NCBI RefSeq assembly: GCF_003254665.1
Contig: NZ_QHGY01000004.1
Location: forward strand, 297,454-361,453
Length of the DNA: 64,000 bases
Reading direction: 5' to 3'
DNA from: Billgrantia lactosivorans
Lineage (GTDB): Bacteria; Pseudomonadota; Gammaproteobacteria; Pseudomonadales; Halomonadaceae
Position 1 is the stretch's first letter, and every line of letters begins with the position of its first letter. This document shows, piece by piece, positions 52,147 to 60,501 of this stretch. The notes beneath the pieces were generated by a model. The model was given only the letters and a program-made list of their open reading frames with translations. It ran no database searches and was not told where the DNA came from. The translations under genes and the position numbers were made by a program.

Positions 52147-54744
52147 TCAAGCGGCTTGGGTCGTCGACGGCTGCTGCTGACGCCGCCGATGCTGAAGCAG
52201 GACCACCAGGCCGAACACCAGGAAGCCCGGCAGCCACATCCACTCCTTGGCCCAGCGATCCACCGGTGCCAGCACCTCGACGACCTCCTGGTCGAAGTCG
52301 AAGCCGAGATCCTCGGCCGTGCTGCCGAACTCGACGAAGTCCACGAGAGTCCGGTCGTCTTCGGTCAACAGCTCCAGGCCCAGTCGTTCCATGCGCTCCT
52401 CGGCACTGTCGCCGCGCGGTACCGGCACCAGGACGTAGGTCGTGATGGGGTCGCCGAAGGCATCCTCGCCGGCAATCTGCACGCGTAGCTGGCTGCCGTC
52501 GTCCACGCTGGCCAGCGCCTCGGCAAAATCCGCCGGCGGCACTGACTCGTAGGGGTCGTGGATCCGATCCATCCAGAAGCCGGGGCGGAACAGGGTGAAG
52601 GCCACCAGCAGCAGCAGGATCGATTCGTACCAGCGATTGCGTACCAGGAAGTAGCCCTGGGTACCCGCGGCGAAGATGAGCATGGCGATCGTCGCGATGA
52701 CGAATATCACGATCCCCTGCAGCCAGTTCACATCGATCAGCAGCAGGTCGGTGTTGAAGATGAACAGGAACGGCAGCGCCGCGGTACGCAGGCTGTAGTA
52801 GAAGGCCTGGAAACCGGTGCGAAGCGGATCGCCGCCCGAGACTGCCGCCGCCGCGAACGACGCCAGCCCCACCGGCGGCGTGACGTCGGCCATGATGCCG
52901 AAGTAGAACACGAACAGGTGTACCGCGATCAGCGGCACGATCAGGCCGTTCTGCTGGCCCAGCAACACGATCACCGGCGCCATCAGGGCCGAGACCACGA
53001 TGTAGTTGGCGGTGGTCGGCAGCCCCATGCCGAGGATCAGGCTGAGCACCGCGGTAAGCAGCAGGATCAGCATCAGATTGCCCATGGCCAGGACCTCGAC
53101 CACATCGGCCAGTACCAGCCCCACACCGGTCTGCGATACCGCCCCCACCACGATGCCCGCCGTGGCGGTGGCGATACCGATGCCGATCATGTTGCGTGCC
53201 CCCGCGACCAGACCGTCCCACAGGTCGAATACCCCCTCCTTGAGGTCCGCCGCGATCCGGCTGCGGCCGCGGAACAAGGCGATGATGGGACGCTGGGTGA
53301 GCATGATGAAGATCATGAACACCGTGGCCCAGAAGGCCGAAAGCCCCGGCGACAGCCGCTCTACCATCAGGCACCAGACCAGCACGACCACCGGCAGGAT
53401 GTAGTGCAGCCCGACCATCACCGTGGGTCGGGTCTGGGGCAGGGTCACCACCTGGGAGGTGGGATCGTCGAGCTCCAGCTCGGGGTAGTACGAGCCGAGC
53501 TTGAGCAGGCCCACGTAGACGACGGCCAGCATCACGCCCACCACCCACGGGGTGGCTTCGCCGAGCACCGGCTTGAGCCAGCCCAGGCCGTAGTAGACCG
53601 CGAAGGAGAGCGCCATCAACAGGATCAGGCCGGTCAGGAAGCCGATCGCCTTGTTGAGGAAGGGGCGCACCGGGTTGTTCGACGGCAGGCCCTTCATGTC
53701 GGCCTTGAGCGCTTCGAGGTGGACGATGTAGATCAGCGCGATATAGGAGATCACCGCCGGCAGGAAGGCATGCTTGATCACCTCGACGTAGGAGATGCCG
53801 ACGTATTCGACCATCAGGAAGGCCGCGGCCCCCATCACCGGCGGCATGATCTGGCCGTTCACCGACGACGACACCTCGACCGCGCCGGCCTTCTCGGCGG
53901 AAAAGCCCACCCGCTTCATCATGGGGATGGTGAAGGTGCCGGTGGTCACGGTATTGGCGATCGACGAACCGGAGATCAGGCCGGTCATGCCCGAGGCGAC
54001 GACGGCGGCCTTGGCCGGCCCGCCCTTGTAGTGGCCGAGCAGCGAGAAGGCGACCTTGATGAAATAGTTGCCGGCACCGGCCTTGTCGAGCAGGGCGCCG
54101 AACAGCACGAAGAGGAACACGAAGCTGGTGGAGACCCCGAGCGCGATGCCGAATACGCCCTGGGTGGTCAGCCACTGGTGATTGATCAGGCCGTTCAGGC
54201 TGACCCCGCGATGGGCCAGGATCCCCGGCATGTAGGGGCCAAACAGCGAGTAGAGGATGAACACCGACGCGACGATGGCGAGCGGTGGCCCCAGCGCCCG
54301 TCGAGTGGCTTCGAGCAGCACCAGGATGCCGACCACGCCCACGATCACGTCCTGCAGAATCGGCGAACCGGGACGATTGGAGAGTTCGGCGTAGAACAGA
54401 TAGATGTAGGCAGCGCAGAAGGCGCCCACCAGCCCCAGCACCCAGTCCTGCAAGGGAATGCGGTCGCGGGGAGAGCGCTTCAGCGCCGGGTAGGCCATGA
54501 ACGCCAGCAGGGTGGCGAAGGCCAGGTGAATCGAGCGCGCCTCGGTCGCATTGAACACCCCGAAGCGAACGATGTAGGGCAACGGCGAGGCAATCCAGAG
54601 CTGGAACAACGACCAGGCGGCTGCCAGGCCGACCAGTATCTTGCCCGGCGCCCCGACGGGCTTGCGCGCCCCGCTGTCGGTCGAGGCGACCATGTCATCC
54701 AGATCCACCTCTGGCCTGTGTGGATTCGTCTTTTCGTCAGTCAT
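52147..54744 (-). CDS. TRAP transporter fused permease (4TM/12TM), TAXI type
   Basis: This 865-residue membrane protein combines the small (about 30-180) and large (about 190-620) TRAP permease subunits in one chain, as is usual for TAXI-type TRAP systems. Typical sequence is found in LLDKAGAGNYFIKVAFSLLGHYKGGPAKAAVVASGMTGLISGSSIANTVTTGTFTIPMMKRVGF near 215-280 and VALHLFVFYFGIMADVTPPVGLASFAAA-like sequence near 600. The last 150 residues contain an extra region with two membrane segments and a soluble loop. A TAXI binding protein is encoded upstream and a UspA protein downstream. Substrate unknown. Confidence 0.9.
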   Translation of the reverse strand: MTDEKTNPHRPEVDLDDMVASTDSGARKPVGAPGKILVGLAAAWSLFQLWIASPLPYIVRFGVFNATEARSIHLAFATLLAFMAYPALKRSPRDRIPLQDWVLGLVGAFCAAYIYLFYAELSNRPGSPILQDVIVGVVGILVLLEATRRALGPPLAIVASVFILYSLFGPYMPGILAHRGVSLNGLINHQWLTTQGVFGIALGVSTSFVFLFVLFGALLDKAGAGNYFIKVAFSLLGHYKGGPAKAAVVASGMTGLISGSSIANTVTTGTFTIPMMKRVGFSAEKAGAVEVSSSVNGQIMPPVMGAAAFLMVEYVGISYVEVIKHAFLPAVISYIALIYIVHLEALKADMKGLPSNNPVRPFLNKAIGFLTGLILLMALSFAVYYGLGWLKPVLGEATPWVVGVMLAVVYVGLLKLGSYYPELELDDPTSQVVTLPQTRPTVMVGLHYILPVVVLVWCLMVERLSPGLSAFWATVFMIFIMLTQRPIIALFRGRSRIAADLKEGVFDLWDGLVAGARNMIGIGIATATAGIVVGAVSQTGVGLVLADVVEVLAMGNLMLILLLTAVLSLILGMGLPTTANYIVVSALMAPVIVLLGQQNGLIVPLIAVHLFVFYFGIMADVTPPVGLASFAAAAVSGGDPLRTGFQAFYYSLRTAALPFLFIFNTDLLLIDVNWLQGIVIFVIATIAMLIFAAGTQGYFLVRNRWYESILLLLVAFTLFRPGFWMDRIHDPYESVPPADFAEALASVDDGSQLRVQIAGEDAFGDPITTYVLVPVPRGDSAEERMERLGLELLTEDDRTLVDFVEFGSTAEDLGFDFDQEVVEVLAPVDRWAKEWMWLPGFLVFGLVVLLQHRRRQQQPSTTQAA

Positions 54745-54835
54745 CGCCGTCGTGCTCCACGATCGCTTCAGCCCTTGTGGCTCCCCCGCCGTGTTGCGGG
54801 ATCGGTACGTCCAAGAGTCTGTGCCTGTCCAAACG

Positions 54836-54864
54836 GATGCGCGGACCTCCAGGGTCCGCGCATC
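54836..54864 (-). promoter_or_regulatory. Intercistronic hairpin between TAXI binding protein and TRAP permease
   Basis: GATGCGCGGAC (54836-54846) and GTCCGCGCATC (54854-54864) form an 11-bp perfect stem with a seven-base loop, 34 bases after the TAXI gene stop. It should protect the binding-protein mRNA end and reduce permease expression. Confidence 0.65.
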
Positions 54865-54898
54865 TCACCTGAGGGCAATATCACCCCTCAATGCCGTA

Positions 54899-55879
54899 TC
54901 ACTCGATCCAGCCACGCTCACGGTAGTAGCGCTCGGCACCCTCATGCAGCGGTGCGGTAAGGCCTTCGGAGATCATCTCCTCCTCTTCGAGGTTCTCGAA
55001 TGCCGGGTGCAGGCGCTTGAAGCGATCGAAGTTCTCGAAAACCGCCTTGACGGTCTCGTAGACGACTTCCTCGTCGACGTCGGCATGGGTGACGAAGGTC
55101 GCCGCCACGCCGAAGGTCTCGACTTCCTCATCGTTGCCGCGATACAGGCCGCCGGGGATGACCGAGCGGGTGTAGTACGGGTGCTCTTCGATCAGCGCGT
55201 CGATCTCGTCGCCGGTGACCGGGATGAGGCGTGCGTCAATGGTGGTGGTGGCTTCCTGGATGGAACCGTTGGGATGCCCGACCACGTAGACCATGGCATC
55301 GATGTTGTTGTCGGCCAGGGCCGCGGCCTGCTCGGCGGCATCGAGCTGCGAGGCCAGCGAGAAGGTATCGGTATCCCAGCCCATCGCCTCCATCACCACA
55401 TTCATGGTGTTGCGCTGCCCGGAGCCCGGGTTGCCGATGTTGATGCGCTTGCCGGGGAAGTCGGTGAAATGCTCGATGCCGGAATCGGCCCGTGCCACCA
55501 CGGTCAGCGGCTCGCCGTGCATGGTGAAGACGGCACGCATGTCCTCCCAGGCGCCATCGGATTCGAAGTTCTCCTCGCCGTTATAGGCAAGATACTGCAC
55601 GTCGGACTGCACCACGCCCATGTCCAGCTCGCCGCTGCGCATGCCGTTGACGTTGGCAACGGAGCCGCCCGTCGACGGGGCGTTACAGCGAATGTTGTGT
55701 TCGTCGCTGCCGCGATTCACCATGCGGCAGACGGACTGGCCCACCACATAGTAGACGCCCGTCTGGCCGCCGGTACCGATCGTGATGAAGCGTTCCTGAG
55801 CCACCGCCGGCGCGGAGAACATGGCGGCGCCCAGAAGCGCTCCCGAGAATGCTGCCGCGGAAAATGCATGGCGTTTCAT
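54899..55879 (-). CDS. TAXI-family TRAP substrate-binding protein
   Basis: This 326-residue periplasmic protein has a signal peptide (1-27, cleaved near APAVAQ) and the TAXI pattern RFITIGTGGQTGVYYVVGQSVCRMVNR at the mature N terminus, followed by RCNAPSTGGSVANVNGMRSGELDMGVVQSD and INIGNPGSGQRNTMNVVMEAMGW. TAXI proteins deliver ligands such as glutamate or other small acids to fused TRAP permeases. ATG 55879 follows GAGGTG; a GTG two codons upstream is less likely. First gene of the operon with the fused permease and UspA. Confidence 0.9.
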   Translation of the reverse strand: MKRHAFSAAAFSGALLGAAMFSAPAVAQERFITIGTGGQTGVYYVVGQSVCRMVNRGSDEHNIRCNAPSTGGSVANVNGMRSGELDMGVVQSDVQYLAYNGEENFESDGAWEDMRAVFTMHGEPLTVVARADSGIEHFTDFPGKRINIGNPGSGQRNTMNVVMEAMGWDTDTFSLASQLDAAEQAAALADNNIDAMVYVVGHPNGSIQEATTTIDARLIPVTGDEIDALIEEHPYYTRSVIPGGLYRGNDEEVETFGVAATFVTHADVDEEVVYETVKAVFENFDRFKRLHPAFENLEEEEMISEGLTAPLHEGAERYYRERGWIE

Positions 55880-56166
55880 TAACACACCTCTTTGACGTTA
55901 TTGGCTAGCCGTCATTACTGACGAGCATGATCCCTGAGTAGCCAGGCGTTGAGACCACTGGCTGGCGGAAACAACCGCTCCCCTCTACTTTAGCGAAAAA
56001 AACGTCGCAACGATGGGTCTTTTTCAACTGAGTTAATTTTAGTCGCACTTTTCGTTAAGTGTACGTTAATTCCTGATATGCATGCCCCATGAGCGCTCTG
56101 AACCGCCATGTGCCGGCCTCGCGGCGGGCTGGAGGCGCCGCCGGCTGAACGCGAGACTCGATGTGG
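55880..56166. promoter_or_regulatory. AT-rich promoter region of the TAXI-TRAP operon
   Basis: These 287 bases hold no gene. The part from 55985 to 56075 is clearly AT-rich compared with its surroundings. It contains the direct repeat CGTTAA (56053-56058 and 56064-56069) with an 11-bp period and, on the minus strand, TAAAAT-type -10 candidates. This is the likely promoter and regulator-binding area of the TAXI operon. Confidence 0.5.
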
Positions 56167-57555
56167 CTAGCTCGCCTTCAGGATCAGCGCCTGCTTTTCC
56201 TCCTTCATGGCGTCGAACGCGGCCTCGAAGAAGAACTCGCGCTCCCCCAGCGCCGGCTCCAGGTGGTTGAGCCAGGTGGCGGCCTCGTCGTACTTGGCGA
56301 AGAAGGGCCGCTGCACCCAGTCGGCGTCGCGGCCCTGGATGAAGCGCAGCACGAAGACCTTCTCGCCGTTGATCTCGGTGACGCCCTGGATCTCCACCTT
56401 GCCCGGATCGGCGGACATCGACGGCCCACGGGCCGTTCGCGCCAGGCCCGGCACCGCCTTGATCGCCTCGCGATAGATCTCCCAGGCCTTGACCAGCGGC
56501 ACCTCGAAGTAGTGGCGGGCGCCGGTGTCGCGCTCGACGAACAGGTAGTAGGGGATCATTCCCAGGCGTACCTGGGTGGTCCACATTCTCGCCCACTGGC
56601 CGGCGTCGTCGTTGATGTGCTTCAGGAGCGGCGCCTGGGTGCGAATCTCGGCGCCGGTGGCGCGAATGCGGCGGATCGCCTCGCGGCAGACGGGCGTCTC
56701 CATCTCCTTCCAGTGGTTGAAGTGCGCCATGAAGGCGACGTGCTTGCCGGCCTGAACCAGCTCGCGGAAGAGCGCGAGGATGTCCTCGGCGTCCGGGTCG
56801 GTGACGAAGCGGTAGGGCCAGAAGGTCAGGCTCTTGGAGCCGATGCGGATGTCCTGGACGTGGTCCAGCTCCGGCGTCATCAGACCCTCCAGGTACATCC
56901 TCAGGTGCTTGGCCTTCATCACCATGGGGTCGCCGCCGGTCATCAGCAGGTCGGTGACCTCGGTGTGCTCGGCGAGATAACGGTGCAGGGAGTCCGCCTC
57001 GCTTGCGGCGAACTTGAGGTCCTTGTCGCCGACGAACTGCGCCCAGCGGAAGCAGAAGGTGCAGTAGCTGTGGCAGACCTGGCCCTGGCTGGGAAAGAAC
57101 AGCACGGTTTCGTGGTACTTGTGCTGCATGCCCGGCACCGGTTCGCCGTCGAGCAGCGGCAGGTTGAGGTCCATCTGCCCCGCCGGGTGGGGGTTGAGCT
57201 CACGGCGAATGCGCTCGATCACCGGCTTCATCTCGGCAGCGTCGGCGTCGCGACGAACCAGCTCGGCCACCTCGGCAAAGTGTTCCGGCCGCAGCATGCC
57301 ACGCTGGGGAAAGGTGAGCTGGAACACCGGGTCGGCCGGCACGTCGTCCCAATCGATCAGTTCGTCGATGACGTACTGATTGACACGAAACGGCAGCACC
57401 TGGCTGACCACCCGCATGTCGAAACGCAGGTCTTCAGGCAGACGCTGGATCGCCTCGATCCTGTCCAGCTGGCGATGGGTATAGACCTTGAATTGACGGG
57501 CCTCGATGGCCTCGGTTCCGGCATTGCCGAGGTCGATGTTCACACGCTGATTCAT
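56167..57555 (-). CDS. KamA-like radical-SAM 2,3-aminomutase of unknown substrate
   Basis: This 462-residue radical-SAM enzyme has the iron-sulphur cysteines C161, C165 and C168 (CHSYCTFCFRW) and is built like lysine 2,3-aminomutase, which moves the alpha-amino group to the beta carbon using PLP. The PLP lysine is probably K386 (SADPGKVEIQ). By alignment to the clostridial enzyme, the two aspartates that hold the lysine side chain (D293 and D330 there) are R342 and S379 here, so lysine is an unlikely substrate; an acidic amino acid would fit better. It is longer than EpmB. It stands alone; no acetyltransferase for beta-lysine is nearby. Confidence 0.8.
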   Translation of the reverse strand: MNQRVNIDLGNAGTEAIEARQFKVYTHRQLDRIEAIQRLPEDLRFDMRVVSQVLPFRVNQYVIDELIDWDDVPADPVFQLTFPQRGMLRPEHFAEVAELVRRDADAAEMKPVIERIRRELNPHPAGQMDLNLPLLDGEPVPGMQHKYHETVLFFPSQGQVCHSYCTFCFRWAQFVGDKDLKFAASEADSLHRYLAEHTEVTDLLMTGGDPMVMKAKHLRMYLEGLMTPELDHVQDIRIGSKSLTFWPYRFVTDPDAEDILALFRELVQAGKHVAFMAHFNHWKEMETPVCREAIRRIRATGAEIRTQAPLLKHINDDAGQWARMWTTQVRLGMIPYYLFVERDTGARHYFEVPLVKAWEIYREAIKAVPGLARTARGPSMSADPGKVEIQGVTEINGEKVFVLRFIQGRDADWVQRPFFAKYDEAATWLNHLEPALGEREFFFEAAFDAMKEEKQALILKAS

Positions 57556-57756
57556 TGTCTCCTCCTGTTGTCATGGGCCTGGGACGGCGGCTCTGCGCTG
57601 TCGCGCAAAGCCGTCGCCACACCGACCTGGGATCGGCGAGCCGTGGCTTGTCGGGGGAGCACATTGGTACCGCCTGGGCAGGCGAGTTGCAAGTTTTTGC
57701 TGCGATCTGCAACGAATGTCACGCAAAAGTACTGGATACGTAACGATATGTCCCGC

Positions 57757-57987
57757 TCACTCCCTGTGCGCCAGCCACCCCACCAGGCGCTGCAGGCGCG
57801 GTGCGCCGATCAGGATGAGTGCAAAGGCGATCGGCCAGGCGATGTAGAAGGCGCGCCACCAGCGCGCGGTAAAGCCGGCGCCGAGCCCGGTATTGACCCA
57901 GGTGATGACGAAGGTCATCAGGGTGACCATGTAGAGGGACATCAGCACCGCGAAGGTCAGCGGCGCATAGCGAGGAGGTAACCGCAT
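57757..57987 (-). CDS. DUF2798 small membrane protein
   Basis: This 76-residue protein has two membrane segments (LTFAVLMSLYMVTLMTFVITWVNTG and FYIAWPIAFALILIGAPRLQRLVGWL) and the DUF2798 pattern (RYAPLTFAVLMSLYMVTLMTFV ... WWRAFYIAWPIAF ... P). The function is unknown. ATG 57987 was chosen because the protein begins there as in relatives; the longer frame upstream is unlike the family. It lies between the KamA-like gene and the macrodomain gene. Confidence 0.78.
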   Translation of the reverse strand: MRLPPRYAPLTFAVLMSLYMVTLMTFVITWVNTGLGAGFTARWWRAFYIAWPIAFALILIGAPRLQRLVGWLAHRE

Positions 57988-58147
57988 GCTCAGGTCCACG
58001 TTTGCGAAAAGGCTGATGAGTTGAGCGCGAAGCTCGCCACCGCGGCGCGCCACTGCATCACCGCGGTGCGCTGCCGCCGACACCCGCACTTGAATGACCG
58101 CGGCACCGCCGACCAGACTGACGCTATCATCCCCAAGGAGAGTGCCC

Positions 58148-58672
58148 ATGCCCACCCAACTGGAATGTTGCCAGGGCGATATCGCCCATCAGCCCGACAT
58201 GGACGCCGTGGTCAATGCCGCCAATGCGGAGCTGCGCCCCGGCGGCGGCGTGGCCGGCGCCCTGCATCGGGCAGCCGGGCCGCAGCTCGACCGGGCCTGC
58301 CGGCCACTGGCCCCGATCGAACCCGGCCAGGCCGTGATCACCGAGGCCTTCGAGCTGCCCAACCGTCACGTCATCCACTGCCTGGGCCCGGTCTACGGGC
58401 GCGACAAGCCGGAGGCGGAGCTGCTCGCCGCCTGTTACCGCAACGCCCTCGAGCTGGCCGAGCAGCACGGCCTTGTCAGCGTTGCCTTCCCTGCCCTGTC
58501 GGCGGGCGCCTTCGGCTACCCGCTCGAGGCGGCCGCCCGCGTGGCGCTGGAGACCGTCCAGGCGACCCTGCCCGCCTGCCCGGGCATCGAGCGGGTGCGC
58601 TTCGTGCTGTTCGACAAGCGAAGCGCGGAGGTCTTCGAGCGCACCCTGGCCGCCCTGGATCAGGCGTTGTAG
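58148..58672 (+). CDS. Macrodomain protein, YmdB-like ADP-ribose hydrolase
   Basis: This 174-residue protein is a single macrodomain: GDIAHQPDMDAVVNAANAELRPGGGVAGALHRAAG near 10-44 forms the ADP-ribose pocket (catalytic-type Asn and Asp, the GGG loop), and ALSAGAFGYPLEAAARVALETV near 115-136 the second loop. Such proteins remove O-acetyl-ADP-ribose or ADP-ribosyl groups. AAGGAG precedes ATG 58148. Its 3' end overlaps by 13 bp the convergent TRAP permease gene. Confidence 0.9.
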   Translation: MPTQLECCQGDIAHQPDMDAVVNAANAELRPGGGVAGALHRAAGPQLDRACRPLAPIEPGQAVITEAFELPNRHVIHCLGPVYGRDKPEAELLAACYRNALELAEQHGLVSVAFPALSAGAFGYPLEAAARVALETVQATLPACPGIERVRFVLFDKRSAEVFERTLAALDQAL

Positions 58673-59964
58673 CCGAGGGTCCTCGGCAGCCACAGCGCGA
58701 TGCCGGGGAAGAGCGCGACCAGCGCCAGCGCGGCGGCCATGGCCAGCACGAACAGCAGCGCCCAGCCCAGGGTCTGCTCGAGGCGGATCCTGGCGATCTC
58801 GGTGGTCACCATCAGGTTGACCGCCACCGGTGGCGTGAACTGGCCGATGGCGATGTTCATCGCCAGCAGGACGCCGAACCACACCGGGTTCCAGGCGAAG
58901 TGCTGCATCACCGGGATCAGGATCGGCATCATGATCAGGTAGATCGAGATGGCATCGAGCAGCATGCCTGCCAGCAGCACCGCCAGCATGATCAGGATCA
59001 GCAGCAGCACGCCATTGTCGGTCAGGCCGATGATCCACTCCGCCAGGTGGCGGAAGGTGCCGAGCATGGTGCCGGCCCAGGCGAAGATGCCGGCGAGGGC
59101 GATGATCAGCATCACCACCCCGGAGATCACCGCCGCCTCGCCGAACAGGTTCCACAGGTCGCGCCAGCCGATCTCGCGGGTCAGGAACAGCCCCACCAGG
59201 GCGCCGTAGGCCACCGCCACCACGGCCGCCTCGGTGGGCGTGAACAGCCCCGAGCGCAGCCCGCCGAGGATCAGTACCGGGGCGAACAGCGCCGGCAGGG
59301 CCTGCTTGAAGGTCGTGCCCACCTCGAGGCGTTCGGCACCCGCCACCGGCGTGCCGCCCTCCCAGCCATAGCGCCTCGACACCAGCAGCGCCGGCACCAG
59401 CAGCGCCAGGCCGGCGAGGATGCCGGGGAAGAGTCCGGCGGCGAACAGCGCGCGCAGGTCGACCCCGGGCACCACGATGGAATAGAGAATCAGCGCCACC
59501 GAGGGCGGGATCAGGATCGCCGTGGAAGCGGAAGCGGCGATCAGCGTGGCCGAGAAGGGCTTGGGGTAGCCCGCCCGGGTCATGCTCGGCAGCATCACCA
59601 TGGCCACCGCGGCGGCGTCGGCCGGGCCGGAGCCGCTCATGCCGCCCATGATCATGCACACCAGCACCGCCACCAGCGCCAGGCCGCCGTGACGCGGTCC
59701 GATCAGGGCCTGGGCGAAGCGTACCAGGCGCAGCGCCACCCCGGCGCGCTCGAAGATCAGCCCGGTCATGATGAACAGCGGAATGGCGATCAGCGGATAC
59801 TTGGCGATGCTGTTGTAGGTGTTGGTGCCGAGCGTGGCCAGCATCGCCGGCGAGAGGCCCGAGACGATGCCCACCGCTCCGGCCAGGGCCAGCGAGAAGG
59901 CCACCGGCACGCCGGCGATCAGCAGTCCGGCGAAGGCCAGGATCATCCACAGGTCAGGACTCAT
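58660..59964 (-). CDS. dctM: TRAP transporter large permease, DctM family
   Basis: This 434-residue 12-TM protein is the large subunit of a third TRAP transporter. Typical sequence: LWMILAFAGLLIAGVPVAFSLALAGAVGI at the N terminus, KYPLIAIPLFIMTGLIFERAGVALRLVRFAQALIGPRHGGLALVAVLVCMIMGGMSGSGPADAAAVAMVMLPSM near 55-130, and GQFTPPVAVNLMVTTEIARI near 375. Its start overlaps the dctQ stop by 11 bp and its end overlaps the macrodomain gene. Confidence 0.9.
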   Translation of the reverse strand: MSPDLWMILAFAGLLIAGVPVAFSLALAGAVGIVSGLSPAMLATLGTNTYNSIAKYPLIAIPLFIMTGLIFERAGVALRLVRFAQALIGPRHGGLALVAVLVCMIMGGMSGSGPADAAAVAMVMLPSMTRAGYPKPFSATLIAASASTAILIPPSVALILYSIVVPGVDLRALFAAGLFPGILAGLALLVPALLVSRRYGWEGGTPVAGAERLEVGTTFKQALPALFAPVLILGGLRSGLFTPTEAAVVAVAYGALVGLFLTREIGWRDLWNLFGEAAVISGVVMLIIALAGIFAWAGTMLGTFRHLAEWIIGLTDNGVLLLILIMLAVLLAGMLLDAISIYLIMMPILIPVMQHFAWNPVWFGVLLAMNIAIGQFTPPVAVNLMVTTEIARIRLEQTLGWALLFVLAMAAALALVALFPGIALWLPRTLGYNA

Positions 59965-60433
59965 CGTCGAGCCTCCCGCGCAGGCGGTCGACGGTCTGCT
60001 GGATCAGGCGCACCAGCATCGCCGCGGTCAGCAGCGGCAGCCAGACGAGATACCACCACTGGGGCAGGCCCAGCCCCGGCGACAGCGACTGCCACTGGTA
60101 CTCCTCCCAGGTCAGCTTGGCGCCGAACCAGGTGATCAGCCCAAGCACGATGGCCCCGCACAGCCCCTGGAAGAGAATCAGCGCCCGTCGCGGCCCGGGC
60201 GGCAGCGCGCGCTCGAGCAGCCCGATGCGGATATGGCCGTTGCGCCGCAACGCCACGGAAGCGCCGGTAAAGGTCAGCACCACCAGCAGGAACACCGAGA
60301 ACTCCTCGGTGAAGGCCAGCGACCCACCGGTCACGTAGCGGGTCACGACATTGCCCAGGCTGATCAGCGAGATGATCGCCAGCGCCAGCGCGCCCAGCCA
60401 GCGTTCCGGCCTGGCGTCGGGAGAGAATTTCAT
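59954..60433 (-). CDS. dctQ: TRAP transporter small permease, DctQ family
   Basis: This 159-residue protein has four membrane segments and DctQ features (LISLGNVVTRYVTGGSLAFTEEFSVFLLVVLTFTGASVALRRNGHIRIGLLERALPP). It pairs with the overlapping large permease. The binding-protein gene ends 68 bp upstream with a GC hairpin in between. Confidence 0.88.
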   Translation of the reverse strand: MKFSPDARPERWLGALALAIISLISLGNVVTRYVTGGSLAFTEEFSVFLLVVLTFTGASVALRRNGHIRIGLLERALPPGPRRALILFQGLCGAIVLGLITWFGAKLTWEEYQWQSLSPGLGLPQWWYLVWLPLLTAAMLVRLIQQTVDRLRGRLDDES

Positions 60434-60453
60434 CGAAGCCTCGCGGTAACGGG

Positions 60454-60474
60454 CCCGGCGTCGGCGACGCCGGG
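60454..60474 (-). promoter_or_regulatory. Intercistronic hairpin between TRAP binding protein and DctQ
   Basis: CCCGGCGTC (60454-60462) and GACGCCGGG (60466-60474) form a 9-bp perfect stem with the loop GGC between dctP and dctQ. It occupies the same place as the hairpins at 29267-29287 and 54836-54864 in the other TRAP operons. Confidence 0.6.
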
Positions 60475-60501
60475 ATCAGGCTTGTTTCGACACGGTGGGG
60501 C

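Noticed and set aside
51706..55879. Identification of this operon as the ectoine transporter teaABCD
   Set aside because: The binding protein is of the TAXI class and the permease is fused, whereas TeaABC has separate DctP, DctQ and DctM-type subunits.
56167..57555. Naming this gene epmB or a true lysine 2,3-aminomutase
   Set aside because: It is about 120 residues longer than EpmB, no epmA or efp is near, and the aspartates that bind the lysine substrate are not conserved.
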